Below are positions 55,201 through 64,000 of a DNA stretch of 64,000 nt, piece after piece; positions within the stretch are counted from its first letter, which is position 1, and each line of letters starts with the position of its first letter. Location of the stretch: assembly GCA_945643635.1 (NCBI GenBank), contig CALZFC010000017.1:3156001-3220000 (forward strand). Direction: 5' to 3'. The notes under the pieces were generated by a model, which saw only the letters and a list, made by a program, of their open reading frames with translations, had not been told where the DNA came from and ran no database searches. A program made the translations under genes and the position numbers. The DNA comes from Allodiplogaster sudhausi. Lineage: Eukaryota > Nematoda > Chromadorea > Rhabditida > Diplogasteridae.

Positions 55201-58200
55201 AGGCGGTTACGGCGTGCTGCAGTTATATTTATTATATCGTTACTACATTAAAACTATCACAAGGAAGCCCTTCTCTTGATCGACGGCAATGAAAAAAACC
55301 ACATTTCATCGAACTGTTCGCGAACCTTGATCAAACATTCAGAAAGACGTGAACACCAGTCATGACAATCTTCCAAATCACTCAGCATGGTGATGACGTC
55401 ATCCAGGGCTACCGTACTCTCCTCGAAAATCAAAGTCCCCCCGTCGTCACAGAGTTCGGCAACGGCGCTGACGGCGCATGCGACTTGCTTCGTCGCTGGA
55501 ATCGTGCTGCCGCAGGAAGGAAGAAAGAGATCCCGTAGAATATACTGCCTGCTCCACTGGCCCTTACAATAGGAGGTGTGTCAATCCGGTCAATACAAGC
55601 TTTAAAAACTTTTTTGAACGCAAAGACATTAGTTGATGCGGCAACATTACAAATATACATATTTGGAGAATACTTACCAAATAGTCGCATGTGAAAAAGT
55701 CGGGAACAGAGAGTGGGTAATGCGGGTCCGTGCACTTGAATGATGCTTCCATGGATGTGCCGAAACCGACGACCGTCAACTCGGTACTGTGAATAGGAAC
55801 GACTGCTTTGATTTTGAACCTTTAAACTTTGAATTCGGTGCTGCGAATTTGAACAGTATTGTCATATTTGCATATTGTAGAAGAAGCACTACTATTTCCA
55901 CGTCTTCTATTTCTTCGTCAATGCGCCCCTTTTGGCAATGGAGAAAAGACGCTTTGGAGGGGACAATTCCACACTCGCCAAAGTGGATTGGACTAACTAA
56001 TTCCGACGGGCCCCTATAAAGGAGGACTCCGGCGAATAATTAACATCATTTTTTAGCATGGTTCAGTTCGTCTCGGCGTAAAACATAGATGAAGAAAGTT
56101 TGAACGATTTTCATCTTATCATTTCAGATTTATAGTCATGTTAAATATTACGGGTTGAGAATTGGCTCCTGCATATATTAGCACCCTCCTATTTTACAAC
56201 GCTCTCTCGGGCCTAAAACTGGCGAGATGCTACAGTAGCGCTTCATAACGTACAGTAGCGCAAGAGAAAATAATTATTCCCCGCATGATTCCTTTAACTG
56301 ACAGCGTTGCGTTCTCCGGCTTCATTTCATTGAAGCGGCACGCGAACGGCTGGACAAAGACAGTGAACGTGCATGTCGCCGTGTTGCCTGCAGCGTCCGC
56401 TGCCACGTAGACCACGTCGAATTCGCCCCTAACATGGGAATTAGCCAAATTTGAAAAGAATTTCTAATTAATTAATTTGTTTATGTCACCTCTAAAACTT
56501 ACATTTTTCAAACCGTAGAAATCGAAAACATTAAAATTCTTCTCTAAGAATATTGGGAGAAAAGTAAGGATCCCATTTTAGACAACAACAAAAAACGATG
56601 AAAAGTGATAAACGCTAGCGAACCAAGGAAACGGCCGATTTGGCAGGAAGTTGCTGGAGACGCTCGTGACTTGGATGTTGTCGACAAACGTCGGCTCCTT
56701 CCACGTCACAATCGTGAGATTGCTTGCTGGCTTCGCCGTCACGATGAAATCGCTCGGGCAGCTGACGGCGACCGGAGGGATCTTGTCTTCTGGAATCCTT
56801 CGGACCTCATTGCCATAAATATCAGCCTTTTTCTGCAAATCTTTATTTCTCCTATATTAATAGTCTTTTTTCAAATGAACAGGTAGGTTTGTAAGGCTAT
56901 CGAGCCGGTAGAATTATCTGCCTTTTATATGATAACGACGTCCCGCCCCCTTTCACCGAACTGACTCTGCCCACCGCAGACGTCGTTTCCCGGAAAGCAG
57001 AGTGCGTTTTCGCAGAGTGGCGGCAGAAGGACGTCATCGGGGGCGAAGAGCTCGACGAGCACGCGCCACGCGATTCCCTTCTCGCCCGGTATCACGGACT
57101 TGGCGAATGAAGAGCAGTCAAAGGCCATTTGGGCGATTTCGTCCTTCGTTAACGCGCGTGGATACAACTGCAAGATGATCGAAGATTATTCGCATTTTTA
57201 TTGGCGTCATTTAGTATTTGCTGCTCTTCCATTCATTCTCTGGATGACCTCAGTGTTTTATTGCTCTGTTTAGGTGTGTAACATTGTTTGCCTATTGTTT
57301 TCTAGATGAAAGCAAAGAAAATGAAACAAACATGGAGCAACTATTCCGTATCTCTGCATACCAAATTATAAACGAAGAATTGATTACAGTAACTCTATTT
57401 CATCGATACGGCTGCCTTTTGGCCCTGGAAAAGACCTTATGACCGGCAGGAAGGAGACGTACCTCGATGTGGTTGAGCTCGCCGACGAAGGACGAAGCAG
57501 CCGAATCGAGAGAGGGCGCCAGTTGAATGCGTGCGCCGTCCAGCGATCGAACCGAGCCCGTAATAAGTGCCGGCTGCGAGGTGAACACGCCGTTCACTGC
57601 GACACGCCAGCGGCCGCCCTCATATACAAGGCAGAACTACAAGGAATTGCGGGAAAGATTAAAGATTAAATTTTTTTTTTTACTATTTCTAGCTACCTTA
57701 TTTTCTCCTATTTTCATTTTAGTAAGTTCCATGTACATACATAGTATGTATGGACGAGCAGTTGAAAAAATATTATTGAGCATGAAAAAAACTAGTCGAG
57801 CACCTGTTGCCACATGAACGGCGCTAGCTTCATGTCGAGGGATACGCTTCCAAAGTGAACTGCGCTTGTGGTGAAGCGAATTCTGAACAAGATTTTTGCC
57901 TTAGTTTATAACAAAAATGTTAAACTTCATTTCTTCAATGGTCACAACGATTTTATTCAAAAGATTACCAATTTTAGCAAAGTAAAGTAAAGCAATAGAA
58001 TGAGAGCACTCACTGCTGACTCGTAGAGATGCGCATGAACTCGGCTGCTGCTGCCGCGAGCGTCGCCGGCTGCCAGCGGAGCCAGCCGCAGATTGAGACG
58101 CCATCCGAATTGCTGAACGAAGCAGAAAAAGCGAGGGATTTAGAGATTAGGAAAGAAGAAAGAGACAATTAAGAAAATAAGCTAAAAGTTAAAAAGCAAG

Positions 58201-61200
58201 AAAAATGCCAAAGCGAGAAAAGTGAGAGAGTAAAAGTATACCCAGTGTCAATCTTTGCAGACTCGCGCATACTTGTCTCAATCGTCATTCTTAAGTTTCC
58301 CGAGCCATCACCTTAATGCCACTTCTTTTTAACGGGGCCAAGGACAGAATATTGAGTTGGCACCTTTTTTGCCTGACACAAATGCGCGAAAGCATGTGAT
58401 TAGAGTGGTCATAAAAATTACAATAGATTAAGGTTTGAGCTTTGTGATCCTATAAAGTTCTCACCTAAAATAAAAGCGATTCAGACAAGCTTTTTTTTGG
58501 ATAACAGTCTCTAATGTGCAAATCTGTATCGTCTGCTCGCTTTGAACCCCTTTCTCTTTTTCCCTACTTCATTCTTTCTCTAATTCTCTACTTTTTTCTC
58601 TCTCTCTCTTTCTTTTTCTTTCTCTCTTTCTCTCCTTCTCTCTCGCTTTCTCTCCACTCGCCTGTCTGTCTCTTCTCCGTCTCGCATCGCGATCCCGTCC
58701 ATTCCAAAGTGCACTTGCACTCTGGCACTCCGCCCGCCAGCAGCCGACACTCGCCGCCGTTCTCGCAGAAACCGGCGCACGCGTCCATCGCCTGCTCGCA
58801 CATAGCGCCCGTGAAGCCTGAGGGCATAAAGGTTTTCTTGTGAACTTTCCCAAATCCAACAAAAATTGAATTTTAATAATTAATGGTGAATAATAAAAGC
58901 AATCAACATAGAAAAAGTTGGAGATGAAAAATATCTTGTGGTTTTTGTAATTAAGTAGCAAACAAATGCACAATGCCTGCGACAACACGTACTCTGCCCG
59001 CACTCGCACGCGTAGCTCTCCGCCGTGTCATTCACGCACTTTCCGCCGGCCGGGAAACACGGCGAGAAGGCGCAGTGCTAAAAAAAATTCACATTATTAC
59101 ATACCAAATTCCTATGAAACTATTTGTGTGTCCTATTTACACCTACGCGTACCAATATTTATGACAATAAAATGAAGGGAATTTGAACTTAAAACAAGAA
59201 TAATGACATGAGACTCAATTTTCAAGTAAAGAAAAAATTTACATAAAAAAATGTCCCAGCAAACAAACTGTTTCTCCTTTTCTCTATACTTCAAGACGTT
59301 TCTAGAATATCTGCAGCGTTTATGGAATTTTAGCAAACGACAAAACTTGCCCGTATTTTCTCGTCGCATCGCTCGCCCTTATAGTAATCCTTGTAGTTTT
59401 CCTCGCAAAAACAGCGAAGCGTCGCCTCCGACTCGCCCTCATCCTTCGTAAACGCGCAGCTGGAAACTGAGTTTTATTGCTTTGTTATACACTCACAAAA
59501 CGGAATGTTCGTCACAGAAGGACAATTATTAAAAGAAACGTTCACGCTGAGAATTGAATGCTTTGAACATGCACTTTTGTGTGCAGTCTCATTTATTTCA
59601 TATCCGTGTATAATTAAAGGAAGTATCAGAGGAAGTTTTCTACAGTAGCGCTAGAGAAACACTTTGAATGCGCCCGCTCAAAAAGTTGTCTGTCTCTCGG
59701 TCGAGAGAGCATATGAAATAGGAGGGCCGCTCTGACCTACCGTAACCAATTCTCTACAAACCATATTTCACGTTACTGCTGCATGCAGAATGTAATGAAA
59801 AAAATCGTTTAAACTTTCTGGATATATGTTTGAACTTGTCCACATAGAACTGAACATAGATTAATTATTCCCCGGATACCTCCTTTAAAGAGAGTAATAA
59901 AATTTATACCACAAAGTTTGAGAGAAAGTGACGAACCTGCCGAATTCACAGTCACATCCAGAGTGTCGGTATTCTTCGAAAGGTTTTGAGCAGCGGATTC
60001 CTGTTTATTGTTCATAGGTTTGTAGTCGTTTTTTTCATTACGCACTTTTTTATAATTATTATGTACCTGGAACCGCAAGGGTTAACCTCTTTTTGTTTGT
60101 CCTGCAAATGTTCCTTAGAACATTTGCAGGACAAACAAAAAAAGTAATATATCTGACCGTTCCAAGTATTCTCCAGACATTCGCACTTCCCATCTTCAGT
60201 GCGGCATCTTCCTCCATTCAAACAGAAGTCTTCGTAAAGGCGGCAGTCGTCAATGGATGTCTTCACAAGTCACAACTGACTCTCGTCACCTCTCTCTCTC
60301 ACAGTTTTTCTCACTCTCTGAAGACACATACTTACTCTCCCTTTGTGTTTCTCTTTCTCTACGTACTCCGCAGTCCTTTCCAGTCCATCCCTGCTTGCAG
60401 ATGCACTCCCAGCTCCCAGGCCCAATGGGCATGCATTCGCCATGACCACTGCAGTGGATGTTTTCGTCGCAGAGAATGACTTCCTCGCACAGGACGCCAG
60501 TGAACCCTGCAATATTTAACAGCAGCATCATACATATGTATAAACATCATATTTCTGGAAGTTCGTAATAATCGAGTGCTCCCACTTTGAACCTCATTAT
60601 TTTCAACAACAAACAAAAGAATAAAATTAGCAAAGTGTGTAACTTACCAGAAAGACAATCGCAACGAAATGGCTCCAAGGAATCATTGCCGTTAACAAAG
60701 CAGCGACTGCCATCCACGCAGTAGTAGTTGCGGTACGCGTCAATATATGTCGCCTTAAAAGTTTCGCTTAAAATACCTGCCCCCAAACACTAGGGGATTA
60801 AAAGGCGTCCCATTATCTCATATTTGCATTTTGCCAGTGCGATCACATCTTAATAGATAAAGATTTAAACAAATATATACATATGTATATAAATATGTAT
60901 ATATATAAACATATATATTCAATGATGTATGAATTCATTGTTCAAGGTATAGCCAGTAAAAAAGATAATAAAAAATTTTAGAAAGCAAAAAAAAATATTC
61001 ATAGATATGTCGCTCGAATGGAATTACATGGGCATATGCATTCTGGCAATCGTCCAAGGTGACGTCGCAGAACTCGCCAAGGCGACCTGCAAAGACACAG
61101 TAGAGTGTGAGCCTCCGATTTGGCTGGCCTCTGAGCCTGGCCGCTCATTTTTTATCGTTCCTCGCGAACGCTTGGAACCACAGCTTTTTGCGGCCAGGCT

Positions 61201-63290
61201 CATTAGAGCAAGACTGCCGAATCGATCAATAACTCTTGACTAACTTTATCAAATTAAACTTTGAAAGTGCTTTTAGCAATTACTTCAAATAATACCAGAC
61301 TCGCAAAAGCAGTTGAATCCCAAGTATTCTTGGCCTGGGAATTGCTGCGTGATACATCTTTTGCCTTCGCAGCGGTCGTCGCACGCATCGAAGGTCGCGT
61401 GGCAGAGCTGCTGATCATCACCGGGCCGCGGTGCAGCGTTCTTCACGCAGCCGCAGCCTGTATCTCCTCGCAACTTTATTGCTTCTCGCACTATTTCCGT
61501 CGCTGTCTCTCCCTGTTTTCCACTATATCATTATCTTTAACAAGTGAACACGTTTTCTTGATGTTAGGTTTTTAAAGAGTTAATCGTTTATAACCCTCTT
61601 TCTTTCTCTATCGTTCTCTCTATCTCCCTCTCTCTCTCCCTCTCTTCCTTGTCTTCTATCGTTCGCTCTCCATGTCGTGCTCTGGCAAACCTGCACTAAT
61701 TGCATGTTCTACGTCATCGGGCGTGCTTAGCATCGTGCAGACCTCGCCAGCTTCCGTGCAATGCTGTAGCGGGCTGACTGTTCCTATCTGAAGGTGACAG
61801 AGACTACAACCAATACAACTAGTTGCCCGATATAAAAGAGCAGTATTTTCAAATTCAGGCAAATAGGCGCGAAATTAGCATTTTCACTTATAAAAGAAAA
61901 CACTTGAAATGCACGTACATACATATCTTATTCATCTAATCCTCTGGCCATTGCAGTGAATTTGGGAGCTGCACTATAGAACATAGCGTGTGAGAGTGAG
62001 GGTGTAAAACAATTAGTTTCTTCTTTTTTGCTAATTGTTTATTTTGATGCAATAGGGACGTTGTAGAATTCCGTCTGTGTTCGACCAATTTGTAGTAAAT
62101 GAGAAGGCTTACGGATCCCGCAAGAAGCCGAGTTGATCGGCTCGTAAACAACGGCCACGTTGACGTATGTAACGTAGCTGGACGTAACGTAGCTGGCTAA
62201 TAAGCAACTATCTATTAATGATAAACAAGAAACTGTCGATTAATGAAATAAGAAAATAAATTATCGATTAGTGAAATACAAGATGCTGTCGAGAAATGAA
62301 GTACATTAAACTATTAATGAAATATGTAGCTGACCATTTCTGTAGTATGCCTTGAAGATCTCTCCGGAGGGGGCGACATCGTGCTTCTTGGTGCGTTTGT
62401 CGCTTGCTTAAGTCATTACATATTAATCTAAAATAATTATTTACATCAATTAATTCAACCAATTTCTGCTGACCTGGCCATGCTGGCGTGCGACAATGCA
62501 AGAAAAGATTAGAGTTTTTCATCGTACCATTACAAATTGCGGTCCACATTCGCGCCTGTCCTCGAACTCACAGAAGTCGCCGTAAAACCCTAAACGATTA
62601 TGTACGTTTGTCAAAAATAACATGGCCGTAAATAAATAAATTGAAAATATTTAAATATGCGCATACTATATATATGCGCATACTACATGTATATCTGTAT
62701 AAATATAGTTTAATAACAATAAAAATTAAGCAACGGAAGATCAATCATAGTAAATTTCCTGAAATCAGTCACAGTACCTTCAATGCATTCGCATTTTGCT
62801 AAGCCGACATCCTCACACTTTGCCGTACTCGAACGGATACAGCCGAGTTTTTGACAGGCATCAGCTGAAAGCATCAAAAATTAAGCAACAGTAAGGTCGA
62901 TCATTTTTTGCAAATTTCCACAAATACGTCGTCTATGTTAGCAAATTCAAATGCCTTATTTAAGGAAAAGAGCGCGAATTCAAAGTTGAGAAGTCATCCG
63001 CTCAATTGTAATTGCGTTCGCGTTTCTTGAGTGACGCGAATGATCATGATCGTAGAATGTTAACAGTTAGAAAGTAATCAATGAAATCAGTGAAACTGAC
63101 GAGGCTCGGGCTCGGGCGAGCAGGCGGGCAGCAGGCTGACCGGATCGCCCTCACGGCCGCACATGGCGACGACGTCGACTGGCGGTCTGTCTCCATCGAC
63201 GAGCGTGCAGTTCAGCTCCATGCGCTCGAAAGGCGCGTACACGACACGCGACGCTGTCCAACCGCGCTGCAGTGCCGTGTTGCATAACAC
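51427..63290 (-). CDS. Copy A of the giant extracellular mosaic protein (N-terminus beyond the window)
   Basis: Stop TAA at 51427-51429 after NPSYDDNDDLISFD; all recognisable exons to 63290 are open. In gene order: sushi, EGF-like, two or three short exons, about ten EGF, laminin-G/pentraxin-like, HYR, sushi, cysteine-rich GCC2/GCC3 repeats, one membrane helix, short acidic tail. It would be a cell-surface adhesion or matrix receptor. SVEP1-like proteins use the same modules, but orthology cannot be claimed. The first exons (signal peptide, lectin, LDLa) are expected beyond 64000, by comparison with copy B. It is compact: about 12 kb where copy B takes about 22 kb. Expression and function are not deducible from the sequence. 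Confidence 0.8.
52440..52598 (-). CDS. Copy A juxtamembrane cytoplasmic exon
   Basis: Starts directly after the CCACTAG acceptor with LTPRKRFPSDVLHSTPP and continues GNPLRIYPDEAWSNDGDK. Its first bases overlap the antisense of the tRNA-like element's 5' part. Confidence 0.75.
52599..52663 (-). other. 65-nt intron coinciding with an antisense tRNA-like sequence (copy A)
   Basis: Donor AAAAG|GTCAGC and acceptor CCACTAG on the minus strand. On the plus strand the same segment reads CAGCCTAGTGGTTAACAG (A-box-like) and CGAGTTCGACTCC (B-box-like). Same length and position as in copy B, so it predates the duplication. Confidence 0.65.
52664..52770 (-). CDS. Copy A transmembrane exon
   Basis: SSFPWWMILLIVAGCLLIV then TALVAAVYLNRKR: a single hydrophobic helix with a basic inner flank, giving a type I orientation. 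Confidence 0.85.
53050..54720 (-). CDS. Copy A GCC2/GCC3-type cysteine-rich repeats (six exons)
   Basis: PFEVRCPLGTFGSIGSCTLC (54720-54540); SCPPGQHTDEKDRTKCVDCG (54345-54230); CVDICGPGMGMDENFMCHPC (54120-54000); KCLPCVQGLTTVDVKYEKHY (53815-53700); CTLLNCMIDSYVNLSLPCSG (53470-53330); SCIPCLPGQEVQYATCSTKQ (53225-53050). The CxxCxxGxY/H spacing is that of ephrin-receptor-like GCC2/GCC3 modules. Confidence 0.75.
54960..55790 (-). CDS. Copy A sushi module and following exons
   Basis: TELTVVGFGTSMEASFKC to VPDFFTCDYL (55790-55680, donor GTAAGT) joins in phase with GQWSRQYILRDLFLPSCG (from about 55562), completing a sushi fold. The same exon continues ALDDVITMLSDLEDCHDWC. A further exon at about 55075-54960 reads LARLCPFGRLDVAYKCDNQD. 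The acceptor before GQWS is AAG in copy A and TAG in copy B. Confidence 0.7.
56016..56297. mobile_element. TTAA-type MITE, copy 2 (reverse orientation)
   Basis: TATAAAGGAGGACTCCGGCG at one end and CCCCGCATGATTCCTTTAA at the other. The left terminal TTAA has changed. Inserted in a copy A intron between the HYR and sushi exons. Confidence 0.7.
56300..56820 (-). CDS. Copy A HYR domain exons
   Basis: CPSDFIVTAKPASNLTIVTW and FVDNIQVTSVSSNF (56820-56640), then GEFDVVYVAADAAGNTATC and TFTVFVQPFAC (56430-56300), typical of hyalin repeats. Confidence 0.8.
56950..58115 (-). CDS. Copy A laminin-G/pentraxin-like domain (four exons)
   Basis: FGWRLNLRLAPLAAGDARG (58112-58015), TTSAVHFGSVSLDMKLAPFM (57890-57790), GGRWRVAVNGVFTSQPALIT (57640-57450) and LQLYPRALTKDEIAQMAFDC with CFPGNDVCGG (57175-56950). 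This concanavalin-like fold is usually a carbohydrate or matrix-binding unit. Copy B retains only the last two exons. Confidence 0.75.
58585..58655 (+). repeat. CT-rich tract
   Basis: Imperfect (CT)n next to the EGF exon at 58670-58827, at the same position as the purer tract in copy B. Confidence 0.85.
58670..62880 (-). CDS. Copy A EGF-rich region (about twelve exons)
   Basis: In gene direction: ACQKLGCIRSSTAKCEDVG (62870-62785); GFYGDFCEFEDRRECGPQF (62592-62533); HDVAPSGEIFKAYYRN (about 62385-62342); VVYEPINSASCGIR (about 62155-62115); LQHCTEAGEVCTMLSTPDD (61795-61690); CHATFDACDDRCEGKRC (61470-61300); GEFCDVTLDDCQNAYAH (61090-61030); YYCVDGSRCFVNGNDSLEPF (60770-60655); CSGHGECMPIGPGSWECIC (60510-60375); CLNGGRCRTEDGKCECLE (60265-60160); RCSKPFEEYRHSGCDCEFG (60001-59937); ATLRCFCEENYKDYYKGE (59462-59350); GGKCVNDTAESYACECGQST (59080-58975); and CEQAMDACAGFCENGGEC (58827-58670). 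Mostly EGF modules, one per exon. Confidence 0.75.
59614..59888. mobile_element. TTAA-ended MITE, copy 3
   Basis: TTAAAGGAAGTATC at the left and GGATACCTCCTTTAA at the right. About 275 bp, closely related to the element at 44162. In a copy A intron. Confidence 0.82.
60090..60143. repeat. Perfect 24-bp inverted repeat with 3-4 nt loop
   Basis: TTTGTCCTGCAAATGTTC is followed almost at once by GAACATTTGCAGGACAAA, forming a very stable hairpin in an intron of copy A. Confidence 0.9.
63087..63290 (-). CDS. Copy A sushi-like exon, first one in the window
   Basis: CNTALQRGWTASRVVYAPF and CGREGDPVSLLPACSP match copy B 46159-45960. Exons upstream of it fall outside the window. Confidence 0.7.
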   Translation of the reverse strand: MLCNTALQRGWTASRVVYAPFERMELNCTLVDGDRPPVDVVAMCGREGDPVSLLPACSPEPEPRQFH

Positions 63291-63299
63291 TAAAAAACA

Positions 63300-64000
63300 A
63301 CAAATAAGAAATATTAAGAGAGCCTCGACCATCACAGGAGAGACTCGACCATCACAGGACAGGGAACAAAAGTACCCTTTGATCCTAATTTCCTTAATAC
63401 AGCGTGTGTAGGACCTAAATGGCTTTCCAAAAACGTTTTCAGAAAAAAAATTTTCTCAAGTATGTCTACAGTATGCCCTGATAGTCCAAAATATTCAAAT
63501 GAGCGTAACTTTGTTCAATGACGACCAATCTCAATTTTGAAACATTTGTTCGATTCCTTGTCTGATGGGGCATTAAAAAAATCTCCAGTAACCTTTTTCT
63601 AAAATCTTCATTATAGGGGTCATTGTTGCAAAAATCTGTTTTGAGGGGTCCATTTCGGGCATCGGGACCTCTCCATGTCAAAAAACGGAGTATACCACGT
63701 GAAAGAGCGTGGTTTGTTACCTCTACAACAATTATTGTGAAAGTGGAACTCTTACTATTTTTTACGGTATCACTCGAAAAATGCGCGCAAGTCGGTCAAA
63801 ATGGCCCATTTTCGGCCTCCGAGGCACCGTGCAAGCGCATTCATCGATCCATAACTACGCTCAATTTTAATATTACAAAATCGTTAGTATATCATTTAAG
63901 AGCTCTCAAGGAGATCTTCAAATGTTGCATACACACTTTTGTTGAAAAGTTTGGATTTATATGGGAAATATCATTCTGTATAATAAGAAGGCTTAAAAAA
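63300..64000. other. Copy A intron to the window edge; no exon seen
   Basis: Contains a short direct repeat (GACTCGACCATCACAGGA at about 63325 and 63341) and sequence reminiscent of dispersed repeats (CTATAATGAAGATTTTAG sense on the minus strand), but nothing I can name. Confidence 0.4.

Overview
Eukaryotic (metazoan) genomic DNA with spliced genes, AT-rich introns, many (CT)n tracts and dense small transposable elements. A nematode is my best guess, with moderate confidence. Three plus-strand gene starts have a pyrimidine-rich ...TTTAG or ...TTTCAG acceptor directly against the ATG, as at spliced-leader trans-splice sites. A complete DUF288 (STELLO-like) gene is present, a family known in nematodes. 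Many introns use GTTTGT-type donors and TTTTCAG-type acceptors. No ribosomal, mitochondrial or bacterial sequence was recognised.

Layout. 0.1-1.7 kb: a tandem array of exon-like cassettes with a 183-bp period. 1.8-4.4 kb: a degraded gene with two C2H2 zinc fingers and a CACTA/EnSpm-like transposase region. 4.5-7.2 kb: an apparently intact multi-exon gene of unknown function that may be the partner ORF of that transposon. 8.8-10.2 kb (minus) and 12.2-15.3 kb (plus): two multi-exon genes I do not recognise. 17.1-22.9 kb: a complete DUF288 glycosyltransferase-like gene. 23.5-50.1 kb and 51.4 kb to beyond 63.3 kb, both minus strand: two tandem paralogues of a very large extracellular mosaic protein. 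Its order is signal peptide, C-type lectin, LDLa, sushi, EGF, sushi, many EGF, laminin-G/pentraxin-like, HYR, sushi, GCC2/GCC3 cysteine-rich repeats, one membrane helix and a short tail, an SVEP1-like domain vocabulary.

The two paralogues have diverged sharply. The right copy (A) is open wherever I could read it, but its N-terminus lies outside the window. The left copy (B) has an in-frame stop, a 4-bp frameshifting deletion, an 11-bp deletion plus a 43-bp tandem duplication in one exon, a 6-bp deletion removing a cysteine, and at least three missing exons. It has also been inflated by foldback and terminal-inverted-repeat elements between 31 and 45 kb. It is best read as a recent pseudogene, or as a gene for a truncated, non-membrane product.

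The most unusual signals are the exon-like cassette array, a 65-nt intron in both paralogues that is almost entirely a tRNA-like sequence in antisense, inverted pairs of one transposon family bracketing host exons at two loci, and a near-perfect 2.5-kb palindrome inside an intron. All readings come from manual translation and splice-site inspection, so exon edges are approximate unless a base position is given.
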